Of a stretch of 9,976 nucleotides of DNA, positions 1 to 7,033 are shown in pieces (position 1 is the stretch's first letter; every line of letters starts with the position of its first letter). A program made the translations under genes and the position numbers. A model generated the notes under the pieces. It worked only from the letters and a program-made list of their open reading frames with translations. It made no database searches and was not told the DNA's origin. Location: NCBI GenBank assembly GCA_033764265.1, contig JANRJB010000302.1, positions 1 to 9,976 of the forward strand. The letters are read 5' to 3'. Source of the stretch: VGEM01 sp033764265. Its GTDB lineage: Bacteria > Pseudomonadota > Alphaproteobacteria > Rhodospirillales > Rhodospirillaceae.

Positions 1-684
1 GATGCCGCGGTTCATTCCGCAAAGGATCTGCCGGCGACGCTGGATGCGGGCCTGCGGATCGCTGCCACGTTGCCGCGCGAGGACCCGCGCGAGGCCTTCG
101 TTTCGGCCGGCTACGCTCGCCTGGCCGACGTGCCCGAGGCCGGCGTGTTCGGCACCGCCTCGGTACGTCGCGCGGCGTTGCTCAAGGCACTCAGGCCCAA
201 GGCGCGGTTCGATCTGCTGCGCGGCAACGTCGAGGAGCGGGTCGCCGCGTTGCACGCGCGCCCCTTGGACGGGACCATTCTGGCGGTGGCCGGCCTGAAG
301 CGCCTTGGGCTTGCGGCCCACATCCGCGAGACGCTCGACCCCGATGCGTTGATGCCCGATCCGGGGCAGGGGGCCATCGCCATCGTCGCGCGTGGCGATG
401 ACGCCTCTGTGCGCCTGGCGCTCGCGCGCATCAATCATGGCCCGACGCTTCTGGCCATCACCGCCGAACGCGCCGTGCTCGCTGCCGCCGGCGCGCAAGT
501 TGTCATTGGGGCGCTTGCCGACGTGAATCACGGCGTTCTGACCTTGCGCGCGGTGGCCGCCGATCCGGCAGGCCGTATGATCGCCCGCGCGCGGATTGCA
601 GGCCCGGCGCGCACCGCGGACGCACTGGGCGTCGCGGCCGCGGACCGGCTGTTAGCGTCGGCAGCACAGGCCCGGCGCGCATGA
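1..684 (+). CDS. hemC: Hydroxymethylbilane synthase (porphobilinogen deaminase), 5'-truncated by window edge, lacking cofactor cysteine
   Basis: The family enzyme joins four porphobilinogens into hydroxymethylbilane in the cytoplasm. Frame 1 is open from the first base, and 227 residues are visible; comparison with E. coli HemC puts about 75 N-terminal residues outside the window. Seen: VHSAKD (visible residues 4-9; D9 matches catalytic Asp84), LPREDPREAF (24-33), GTASVRRA (51-58, the arginine pair), LRGNVEER (73-80), VAGLKRLGL (96-104), PGQGA (121-125) and TAERA (154-158). The substrate-binding arginines I can align (E. coli 131, 132, 149, 155, 176) are kept. The cofactor loop, GGCQVPIG in E. 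coli, is AGAQVVIG here (163-170): Cys242 is alanine (codon 493-495, GCG), the loop is two residues shorter, and no cysteine occurs anywhere in the visible part. The stop overlaps the hemD start as ATGA. The family call is firm; normal activity is uncertain. Confidence 0.93.
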   Translation, partial: DAAVHSAKDLPATLDAGLRIAATLPREDPREAFVSAGYARLADVPEAGVFGTASVRRAALLKALRPKARFDLLRGNVEERVAALHARPLDGTILAVAGLKRLGLAAHIRETLDPDALMPDPGQGAIAIVARGDDASVRLALARINHGPTLLAITAERAVLAAAGAQVVIGALADVNHGVLTLRAVAADPAGRMIARARIAGPARTADALGVAAADRLLASAAQARRA

Positions 685-1406
685 CCAGGCCCGTCATCAT
701 TCTCAACACGCGGCCTGTCATCTACCGCGACGTGATGCGCGCGGGCTTGGCGCCGCTCGCCGTACCGGTCATCGACGCGCCGCTGCTCGAGACCCGGCCG
801 CTCGCGGTGATCGTACCGCGCGCGGCGGCGTTCGATGCACTGATCTTCACCAGCCAGATCGCGGCGGCGTTCTTCCCGGCCGATGAGGCCTGGCGGGCGA
901 CGCCGGTCTACGCTGTGGGCGATGCCACCGCCGATGCGGCTCGGCGTGCGGGATTTTCGCGCGTCATCTCGGCCGCCGGCAATGCCCGCGATCTCGCCCG
1001 GGTGCTGGAGCAAAATCGGTTCCGCCGCGCACTGTATCCTTCGGCGGTCGATGTGGCGGCAGCGCTGGATGCTGACTTTTCATGCCGGATCGTGCGCCTT
1101 GCCACCTACCGCATGGAGCTGAGGGGTTCGTTTGAGCCGGGAATCATACAGACGTTGCGCGCCGCTGCGCGAATTGTCGTGCCGGTTTTCAGCCGGCGGT
1201 CGGCCCGCGCGGCCGCTACGGCGCTAACCAATGCCAAGGTGACGGCAGAGGTCGTCGCCATCGGGATCAGTGCCACGGCGCTCGATCTCGACGCACCTCC
1301 ACCGTGGCGGTGGCACCTCATCGCGCGCGAACCCACGCTTGCGGCTGTCGTGGACGCGATCCACCCGCTGGTCGCGAACCCCTCGCGCGCCATTGAGGCC
1401 GCGTAG
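681..1406 (+). CDS. hemD: Uroporphyrinogen-III synthase
   Basis: HemD closes hydroxymethylbilane while inverting ring D, giving uroporphyrinogen III, the branch point for heme, siroheme and cobalamin. The 241-residue product has the family's usual length (about 230-260). Seen: an N-terminal ILNTRP (7-12), FDALIFTSQIAAAFF (51-65, the family's 'D-xx-FTS' strand), VYAVGDATADAARRAGF (76-92, the best conserved family motif), then LYPSAVD (118-124) and a second domain with VVPVFSRRSARA (166-177), matching the 'v.fTS..ta' strand of two-domain HemD. The family is poorly conserved, so these motifs plus position carry the call. The ATG overlaps the hemC stop (ATGA) and only a weak ribosome site is visible, which fits translational coupling. 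hemB starts 1 nt after its stop. Confidence 0.93.
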   Translation: MTRPVIILNTRPVIYRDVMRAGLAPLAVPVIDAPLLETRPLAVIVPRAAAFDALIFTSQIAAAFFPADEAWRATPVYAVGDATADAARRAGFSRVISAAGNARDLARVLEQNRFRRALYPSAVDVAAALDADFSCRIVRLATYRMELRGSFEPGIIQTLRAAARIVVPVFSRRSARAAATALTNAKVTAEVVAIGISATALDLDAPPPWRWHLIAREPTLAAVVDAIHPLVANPSRAIEAA

Positions 1407-1407
1407 C

Positions 1408-2451
1408 ATGTCGGCGTTCTTGCTCGCCCGACATCCAGCGCTGCGGCCGCGGCGACTGCGCGCCGCTCCTTGGCGTCGACGGCTGGTCGCCGAAACCGTG
1501 TTGACTCCAGCCGACCTGGTCTGGCCACTGTTCGTGATCGAGGGCGAGGATCGTGCTGATCCGGTGCCCAGCCTGCCAGGTGTCGCGCGCCTGACCATCG
1601 ACCGTCTGGTCGACGCCGCGGAATCAGCGCAACAATTGGGTATTCCCGCTGTTGCGCTGTTTCCGGCCATCGACGGGTCGCTCAAGGACGCCCGCGGGAG
1701 CGAGGCGCTCAATGCCGACAATCTCGTCTGCCGTGCCGTGCGGGCGCTGAAAGCCCGCGTGCCCGATATCGGCGTCATCTGCGACGTGGCGCTTGATCCC
1801 TACACCGACCACGGCCACGACGGCGTGATCGTCGACGGTCGCGTCGATAACGACGCCACGGTCGCTATTCTCCGCGAGCAGGCGCTGGTGCTGGCGCGCG
1901 CTGGCTGCGACGTGGTGGCGCCATCGGACATGATGGACGGCCGCGTCGGCGCGATCCGCCAAGCCCTCGAGGCTGAGGATTTCACGGACACGCTGATTCT
2001 ATCGTACGCCGTCAAGTACGCCTCGGCGTTCTACGGTCCGTTTCGCGACGCGGTGGGGTCGTCGTCGGCGCTCGCGCGACGGGCCGGACCGGTCGACAAG
2101 CACAGCTACCAGATGGACCCCGCCAACAGCCGCGAGGCGCTGGTCGAGGCGGCGCTCGATACCGCCGAAGGCGCCGACATGCTGATGGTCAAGCCCGCGG
2201 GAACGTCGCTTGACGTGATCGCCGCCGTCAGCGCCGCCACGCCGCTGCCGGTGCTGGGTTACCAGGTCAGCGGCGAGTATGCGGCGATCAAGCTTGCGGC
2301 CGAACATGGGGCGCTCGACGGCCCCGCGGCGCTGCGCGAGTCCCTGGTCGCCATCAAACGCGCCGGAGCACGGGCCATTTTTACCTATGCTGCGCTCGAC
2401 GTTGCTCGCGATATGCGGGCCGACGCAGCCGGACAGGAGGCTGCGGCATGA
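1408..2451 (+). CDS. hemB: Porphobilinogen synthase (delta-aminolevulinic acid dehydratase), Mg-type
   Basis: HemB condenses two 5-aminolevulinates into porphobilinogen, the substrate of HemC. The 347-residue product carries the full set of family marks: RPRRLR near the N-terminus (13-18), the metal/active-site stretch CDVALDPYTDHGHDG (125-139), SDMMDGRVGAIR (173-184), YAVKYASAFYGPFRDA (200-215) with Schiff-base Lys203, YQMDPANSREAL (234-245), and MLMVKPA (258-264) with Schiff-base Lys262. The metal stretch has Ala, Asp and Asp where zinc enzymes such as E. coli HemB have cysteines (DVCLCEYTSHGHC), so this is the cysteine-poor magnesium-type enzyme. I chose the ATG at 1408 because it lies 1 nt after the hemD stop and has GAGG at 1395-1398; an in-frame upstream start at 1270 would add 46 unrelated residues inside hemD. 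The C-terminal tail after about residue 337 is a low-complexity extension. Confidence 0.97.
   Translation: MSAFLLARHPALRPRRLRAAPWRRRLVAETVLTPADLVWPLFVIEGEDRADPVPSLPGVARLTIDRLVDAAESAQQLGIPAVALFPAIDGSLKDARGSEALNADNLVCRAVRALKARVPDIGVICDVALDPYTDHGHDGVIVDGRVDNDATVAILREQALVLARAGCDVVAPSDMMDGRVGAIRQALEAEDFTDTLILSYAVKYASAFYGPFRDAVGSSSALARRAGPVDKHSYQMDPANSREALVEAALDTAEGADMLMVKPAGTSLDVIAAVSAATPLPVLGYQVSGEYAAIKLAAEHGALDGPAALRESLVAIKRAGARAIFTYAALDVARDMRADAAGQEAAA
2435..2440 (+). promoter_or_regulatory. Perfect Shine-Dalgarno for the precorrin-2 dehydrogenase gene
   Basis: AGGAGG lies inside the last codons of hemB, 7 nt before the ATG at 2448. It is the strongest ribosome site I see in the window and fixes the start of the downstream gene, which otherwise overlaps the hemB stop (ATGA). 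Confidence 0.7.
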
Positions 2452-3014
2452 TTCCGATCATGGTTGCGCCGACCGCCGGCGCCATCGTCATCGTCGGCGG
2501 CGGCGGCGGCGCCCTGCAGCGTCTGCGTCTGGTGGACGAGTACGCCGCGCCCCAGGTTCACGTGTTTGCCGAAACGGCCGACGCCGAAGTCGTAACGCTT
2601 GCCGGCGCGCGCTTGACCGCGCGTTGGCCGACGGCCGAGGACTTCGCGCGCCTCGTGCCGCGGATCGTGTTCATCGCCGACCTGGGCGACGAGCAATCGA
2701 CGCCGTTCATTGCGCTGGCTCATCGCGTCGGCGCCCTGGTCAATGTCCACGATCGCACACCGCTGTGCGATTTCCATGTACCGGCCCGCCTGCGGCGCGG
2801 AAAATTACAGGTTACCGTCAGCACCGATGGTGCGGCGCCCGCTCTGGCCAGTCTGATGCGCGACCGAATCGGCAGGTCGTTCGGCCCGGAGTGGGGCGAG
2901 CGCATCGATCGGTTGGGCGCGCTGCGCAGCGCGCTGCTCGCTCAGGGTGTCCGCGGCGCGCAGCTTTCGCAGCGCCTGGCAGCGGAGATTGATCGGCACC
3001 AGTGGCTCCACTGA
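2448..3014 (+). CDS. Precorrin-2 dehydrogenase / sirohydrochlorin ferrochelatase-like (Met8 / CysG N-terminal type)
   Basis: Members oxidise precorrin-2 to sirohydrochlorin with NAD+, and some also insert iron to give siroheme. Seen in the 188-residue product: a glycine-rich Rossmann strand IVIVGGGGGALQRLRLV (13-29), matching the family's GGGxVAxRK although the RK is QR here; VNVHDRTPLCDFHVPA (98-113), the hallmark 'NVxDxxxLCDFxxPA', with Asp102 at the position of the catalytic aspartate of Met8/CysG; and VTVSTDGAAPALASLMRDRI (122-141), matching 'vaISTgGxSPxLArxlR'. There is no SAM-dependent uroporphyrinogen methyltransferase domain, so precorrin-2 must come from an enzyme encoded elsewhere. 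It overlaps the hemB stop by ATGA and is clearly in the hem operon. It is slightly short for the family (about 200 or more residues). Whether it also chelates iron cannot be told from sequence. Confidence 0.88.
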   Translation: MIPIMVAPTAGAIVIVGGGGGALQRLRLVDEYAAPQVHVFAETADAEVVTLAGARLTARWPTAEDFARLVPRIVFIADLGDEQSTPFIALAHRVGALVNVHDRTPLCDFHVPARLRRGKLQVTVSTDGAAPALASLMRDRIGRSFGPEWGERIDRLGALRSALLAQGVRGAQLSQRLAAEIDRHQWLH

Positions 3015-3055
3015 CTGGCTTGCGCCGGGCGGCAAGTCGGTCAATAACCTCGGCC

Positions 3056-4579
3056 ATGCCGTTGACGCCGATTCGCGCCGCTGTACTGGCCTTGATCGCC
3101 TGTGTCGCGCCTGCCGCCGCGCAAGACGTGGTCAAGGTGGCGCGTGCCCCGCTCCCACCCAGCCTGGGCGTGCCGTTTACCGCCATTGGCCATCCATCGA
3201 GCGAAGTTTGGATCGCCCTGTTCGACGCCTTGACGGTGATCGACCCCGACGGCCAGTTGCGCCCGGCGCTGGCGCTGTCATGGGAAAACCCGGCACCGGC
3301 CGTGTGGCGCTTCCGGCTACGGCCCGGGATCACGTTTCACAACGGCGCCCCGTTCAATGCTCATGCGGTGATGGCGACGCTCGACTTATTGCGCGGGCCG
3401 GATGGCGCCAAGTTCTACGTTTCGCCGGACTTGCGCGACGTGACCGCGGTGCGCCCGGTCGACGACCTGACGGTCGAGATCGAAACCCGCGTGCCCGATC
3501 CGTTGCTGCCGCGGCGCTTATCGGCCTATTTCATCGTCGAGCCGGGGGCGTGGTCCGCATTGGGCGAGGACGGCTTCGCGCAAGCTCCGATCGGGACCGG
3601 GCCGCTCACGCTGGTCGATTGGGGCCGCGGCTCGGCGATCACGCGGTTGAAGGCGTTCCCGAATAGCTGGCGCGCGCCCCAAGTGGACGAGGTCCACCTC
3701 TACGCGGTGCCTGAACCCGTGCGCCGCGTGCAGGCGTTGCTTTCGGGGCAGGTGGATATCGCCACCAAGCTGGGTCCAGAGGAGTTGCGCCAATTGCCTG
3801 AGACCGGCGTCAGCACCGTGGTTCTGCAAAAGCCTCAGGTGATGAGCTTGACCTTCCGCACTGTCGGCAACGATGGCTCGCCGCTGCACGACGTGCGCGT
3901 GCGCGAGGCCTTGTCGCTCGCGGTCGACCGTAGCGCCGTGACTGCCGCGGTGTTCGATGGACTGGCCCAGGCGGCCAGCCAAGGCACCACGCCGTCGGCC
4001 CTGGGTTTCGACCCGGCATTGCCGGTTTTGCCGTATGACCCTGCGCGCGCGCGGGCCCTATTGGCCGAGGCCGGCTATCCGAACGGCTTTGACCTGCAGA
4101 TCGAGGTTTTCATCGGGATGCTGGCGTCCGACGACCTGATTTATCAGCAGGCGGCGCAAAACCTGCGCGAGGTCGGCGTGAACGTGGAGTTGCGCACCAC
4201 AACGTTTCCCGATTGGCTGCGGCGTTTCTCCGGCGGCGGCTGGGGCGATATCGACGCCTTTTCATATGCCTGGGACAGCAGCGCGACATTCGATGCCAGC
4301 CGGGCCATCGAACTGTCCTCGTGCGTCAAGCTCAACCCATATTTTTGCGAGCCGGCGCTGACGCCGATGATCGAGGCCGTGCGTCAGGAAATGAACCAGG
4401 ACCTGCGCGTGCAGAATCTGCGCGCGTTGGGAGCCGCCGTGCGAAATGCCTATCCCGCTATCTGGATCATGAATGCGGTCGATACCTATGCCGCCGGGCC
4501 GCGCGTCAAGGGCCTGGAGGTGTGGTCGATGGGGATCCGGTACGAAAAACTGCAACTGAGTGGAAAAGCGGCCGACTAA
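3056..4579 (+). CDS. Periplasmic solute-binding protein, ABC transporter family 5 (DppA/OppA/NikA type)
   Basis: These proteins capture peptides, nickel, heme or similar solutes for an ABC importer. The 507-residue product begins with a signal peptide: basic Arg7, a hydrophobic stretch (8-19) and APAAAQD, with likely cleavage after Ala22. LIAC (13-16) also fits a lipobox, so lipid anchoring is possible. The mature N-terminus has LRPALALSWE and WRFRLRPGITFHNGAPFNAHAV (84-105), the family signature 'W.F.LR.gv.FhdG.p..a.dv'; later come PIGTGPLTLVDW, VREALSLAVDRSAV, YDPARARALLAEAGYPNGF and a cysteine pair in SSCVKLNPYFCEP. I chose the ATG at 3056 because it puts the signal peptide at the N-terminus; a GTG at 3002 would overlap the previous gene and spoil it. 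It lies 41 nt after the dehydrogenase gene with no terminator seen between, and no permease or ATPase gene is nearby. Ligand unknown. Confidence 0.9.
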   Translation: MPLTPIRAAVLALIACVAPAAAQDVVKVARAPLPPSLGVPFTAIGHPSSEVWIALFDALTVIDPDGQLRPALALSWENPAPAVWRFRLRPGITFHNGAPFNAHAVMATLDLLRGPDGAKFYVSPDLRDVTAVRPVDDLTVEIETRVPDPLLPRRLSAYFIVEPGAWSALGEDGFAQAPIGTGPLTLVDWGRGSAITRLKAFPNSWRAPQVDEVHLYAVPEPVRRVQALLSGQVDIATKLGPEELRQLPETGVSTVVLQKPQVMSLTFRTVGNDGSPLHDVRVREALSLAVDRSAVTAAVFDGLAQAASQGTTPSALGFDPALPVLPYDPARARALLAEAGYPNGFDLQIEVFIGMLASDDLIYQQAAQNLREVGVNVELRTTTFPDWLRRFSGGGWGDIDAFSYAWDSSATFDASRAIELSSCVKLNPYFCEPALTPMIEAVRQEMNQDLRVQNLRALGAAVRNAYPAIWIMNAVDTYAAGPRVKGLEVWSMGIRYEKLQLSGKAAD

Positions 4580-5751
4580 CCGGCCGGCCGGTAGCCGATC
4601 TCGCGAAATACTTCGGCGTTGTGTTCGCCCAGCGCCGGCGGACGGCGCCCCACGGTGCCCGACACGCCGTCCAGCACCAGGGGTGAGACCAGCGTGCGGG
4701 TCGCGCCGTCGCCGGGCAGCACCATCGGCTGCACCCAACCCATGTGCGCCACCTGCGGTTCGGACAGCGCCTGGGAGATGGAGTTGATCGGTTCGCACGG
4801 CACGTCGGCGGCGCGGAATTTCGCCACCCAGGCCGCCACGGAGTCCTTGGCGAATTCCGCGTGCAACACCAGGGCCAGCGTCTCCTGGTTCTTGGCCCGC
4901 AACGCGGTCGTGGAAAACCGCGTGTCCGCGGCCAGATCCGGCCGTTGCAACACAGCGCACACCGATTGCCACAGCTTGTCGTTGCCGGCGGCCAGCACGA
5001 AATGGCCGTCGGCGGCCGCGAAACCCCGATAGGGCGCGTTGCGCGGATGCGCCGAGCCGTGGCGCACAGGATCGCGCCCGGTGCCGTAGTACTCGCTGGT
5101 TTGGAACGCGGCGACGGCCAGGCTCGCCCCCAGCATGGTGGCGTCAATGTGTCCGCCCACCCCGCCCTGGGCCACGCGTCGCAGCAGCGCGGCGATGGCG
5201 AAGGCGCCGTGCAGCCCGGTCGCCATGTCGGAGATTGGAACTCCGGCCTTGAGCGGCGGGCCGTCGCGCTCGCCGGTCACGCTCATGATGCCGGACACCG
5301 CCTGCACGCTGACGTCGAAACCGCCATCGCCCGACCGCGGCCCGCTCTGGCCGAAGGCCGAGATCGAGCAGTAGACCAGATCGCGTCGCCCCCGCGTCAC
5401 ATCCGCGTAGCCGAGGCCAAGCCGGGCCATGACGCCGGGGCGGTTGTTCTCGACCACCACCTGCGCGGCGGCGATCAGCGCCAGGGCGGCGGCGCGGCCG
5501 TCGGCGGACTTCAGGTCCAGCACGACCGATCGCTTATTGCGGTTCAAGGCGGCGAAATTCTCGCCGTATCCGCCGGTATGGGGCGGCCAGCCGCGCAAGG
5601 AATCCCCGCCCGGCGGTTCCACCTTGATCACGTCGGCGCCCATGTCGGCCAGTAACAGGCCGCAAAACGGCCCCGCCGCCACCTGGCAGAATTCGATGAC
5701 CCGGATACCGGACAAGGGCGCGGCGCCGTTTGACGCGGGTTGCGGACTCAC
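4576..5751 (-). CDS. Family III CoA-transferase (CaiB/BaiF family)
   Basis: Family III enzymes move CoA between carboxylic acids through an aspartyl anhydride/thioester on a conserved aspartate. The 391-residue product shows LSGIRVIEFCQVAAGPFCGLLLADMGADVIKVE-type N-terminal marks (13-45), GGDSLRGWPP (48-57), FAALNRNKRSVVLDL (66-80), NNRPGVMARLGLGY (102-115), CSISAFGQSGP (128-138), GVPISDMATGLHGA (170-183) with Asp175 at the catalytic position, a GGHIDATMLG segment (199-208), and near the C-terminus EHNAEVFREIGY. The GTG at 5749-5751 is preferred: it has GAGG 10 nt upstream and gives the usual short N-terminus; an in-frame ATG at 5812-5814 would add 21 residues without a visible ribosome site. 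Its TAG overlaps the TAA of the convergent binding-protein gene. The acyl substrate cannot be told; oxalate, carnitine, succinate or bile-acid types are all in this family. Confidence 0.92.
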   Translation of the reverse strand: MSPQPASNGAAPLSGIRVIEFCQVAAGPFCGLLLADMGADVIKVEPPGGDSLRGWPPHTGGYGENFAALNRNKRSVVLDLKSADGRAAALALIAAAQVVVENNRPGVMARLGLGYADVTRGRRDLVYCSISAFGQSGPRSGDGGFDVSVQAVSGIMSVTGERDGPPLKAGVPISDMATGLHGAFAIAALLRRVAQGGVGGHIDATMLGASLAVAAFQTSEYYGTGRDPVRHGSAHPRNAPYRGFAAADGHFVLAAGNDKLWQSVCAVLQRPDLAADTRFSTTALRAKNQETLALVLHAEFAKDSVAAWVAKFRAADVPCEPINSISQALSEPQVAHMGWVQPMVLPGDGATRTLVSPLVLDGVSGTVGRRPPALGEHNAEVFREIGYRPAG

Positions 5752-5892
5752 GTGAGACGGACCTCGTTTGGTGATGGACCTGACGGATGCGCATGATCCA
5801 TGACGCGATGTCATGTCTGGCGCGGCTGGCTGGGGCGGGTCCCGGTTGATATAAGCAATCACTCCGTGCCGTGGCCAATCGGGGATGCCGCC
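5752..5892. promoter_or_regulatory. Divergent intergenic region with candidate promoter and small palindrome
   Basis: This 141-bp gap separates the start of the CoA-transferase gene (- strand) from the methyltransferase operon (+ strand), so it should hold both promoters. For the + direction, TATAAG at 5850-5855 is a reasonable -10 box, giving a leader of about 30 nt, though the -35 (about 5827-5832, TGGCTG) is poor. CATGAC (5799-5804) and GTCATG (5810-5815) form a perfect 6-bp inverted repeat with a 5-bp spacer, placed where a regulator could affect both directions. The assignments rest on inspection only. Confidence 0.35.
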
Positions 5893-7023
5893 ATGACCTT
5901 CCTGAGCGAACATAACCTGTCGCGCGAGCGGCTCAAGGTGCCGCTGTCGCAGCGTGGACGCTCCAGCGTGGAGTTTCTGGGCGCCTTGCAAAATTTTTCC
6001 TCCGGTGCGCTTCGGCCAAAGGCCAGGGCCGACTTTGCCGCCGACCCGGACGGTGCGCGCCTGAACGCGCTGGCCCGCGACGGGCGCAGCAATGCGCCAT
6101 GGGCCGAGCGCGTCGGTGCGGCGCGGACGGTGGCGGAGAAATCCACCAGCTACAGGTTCGAGCGATTCTACCAGCGCGTCGTGGCCGAGGAGCAGTGGAC
6201 CCGCACCATCCAGGCCGTGGAGGAGCGCCGCCCACTGTTCGAAGCGTTCTTGAACGCGCCGGCGCGCCAGGTGGGCGGAACGCTGGAACTCGATCCCGAT
6301 CTGGCGATGCCCGATTACTATGCGAGCGTCGAATGGCACCTGGAGCCGGGGGGTTGGGAAGGCTACGACCTTTACGGGCCTCTGTTCGCCGTGGTCGCCG
6401 GTCCACTGATTTTCCGCTACGGCGGCTATGCCGCCGTCGAGCACGGCGACAACATCGTCCAGCAACGCGTCAACTTCCTCAAGCAACTGCCCAAATCGTC
6501 TTACGCGCGCATCTACGAGCCCGGCTGCGGCGGGGTGTCGACGCTCGCCTGCGCACGCGAGGTTTTTCCCGGCGCTGAACTTCATGGCAGCGACCTGTCG
6601 CGCCAGCTGCTCCGGATGGGCCACCTGACCGCGAACAAGCTCGGCATCCCCGTCCATTTCAAACAGCGCGACGCCCGCGCCACCCGCGAACCCGACGGCT
6701 CGGTCGACGCCGTGGTGATGTACGCCCTGATGCACGAGATGCCGCCCGAGGTGTCGGTCGCCGCGTTCGCCGAGGCCTACCGCATCCTCAAACCCGGCGG
6801 CGACCTGATCGTCGGCGATCCGCCGCCGTTCGCCGCGGTCGAGCCGTTCCAGTCGGTTATTCTCGACTGGGAGACCGAGCATCGGGAGGAGCCGTACTTC
6901 ACGGCCGCCTGCGAACAGGACTGGGGCCGCAGTTTGGCCGACATCGGCTTTGTCGATGTTCGGTCCTACGGCATGGGTCGCCACGCCTATCCTTACGTCA
7001 ACCGGGCCACCAAGCCGGCCTGA
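5893..7023 (+). CDS. Class I SAM-dependent methyltransferase with uncharacterised N-terminal half
   Basis: The C-terminal half is a Rossmann methyltransferase: IYEPGCGGVSTLA (207-219, motif I, SAM-binding glycines), LHGSDLSRQLL (230-240, acidic motif II end), RDARATREPDGSVDAVVMYALMHEM (259-283; motifs III-IV, DAVVMYALMHEM resembling 'D.v....lhh.'), and FAEAYRILKPGGDLIVGDPPPF (292-313, post-motif). The first 180 or so residues match no domain I recognise; they contain paired aromatic/acidic patches such as MPDYYASVEWHLEPGGWEGYDLYGP (139-163). Total length 376 residues. The ATG at 5893 is preferred over an in-frame start at 5800, since the latter would run through the intergenic region; GGGGA at 5881-5885 can serve as ribosome site. 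It is the first gene of a four-gene operon; the next starts 10 nt after its stop. Substrate unknown. Confidence 0.85.
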   Translation: MTFLSEHNLSRERLKVPLSQRGRSSVEFLGALQNFSSGALRPKARADFAADPDGARLNALARDGRSNAPWAERVGAARTVAEKSTSYRFERFYQRVVAEEQWTRTIQAVEERRPLFEAFLNAPARQVGGTLELDPDLAMPDYYASVEWHLEPGGWEGYDLYGPLFAVVAGPLIFRYGGYAAVEHGDNIVQQRVNFLKQLPKSSYARIYEPGCGGVSTLACAREVFPGAELHGSDLSRQLLRMGHLTANKLGIPVHFKQRDARATREPDGSVDAVVMYALMHEMPPEVSVAAFAEAYRILKPGGDLIVGDPPPFAAVEPFQSVILDWETEHREEPYFTAACEQDWGRSLADIGFVDVRSYGMGRHAYPYVNRATKPA

Positions 7024-7033
7024 CGGACGCGTG

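Noticed and set aside
1270..1407. Upstream in-frame start for hemB
   Set aside because: It would add 46 residues lying inside hemD with no HemB similarity; the ATG at 1408 has a ribosome site and fits the family N-terminus.
2279..2992. 237-codon + strand frame overlapping hemB and the dehydrogenase gene
   Set aside because: Arginine-rich shadow translation; both overlapped genes have unmistakable family motifs in their own frames.
4744..5655. Long + strand open frame (303 codons) antisense to the CoA-transferase
   Set aside because: The translation is rich in His, Arg and Gly with no recognisable motif, and the - strand carries full CoA-transferase signatures.
5800..5892. Upstream in-frame start for the methyltransferase
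   Set aside because: It would place coding sequence over the candidate promoter and palindrome and has no ribosome site.
5815..6984. Open reading frame on the - strand continuing upstream of the CoA-transferase, antisense to the methyltransferase
   Set aside because: It continues the CoA-transferase frame only because GC-rich coding DNA has few stops on the opposite strand; its translation has no family marks, while the + strand has clear methyltransferase motifs.
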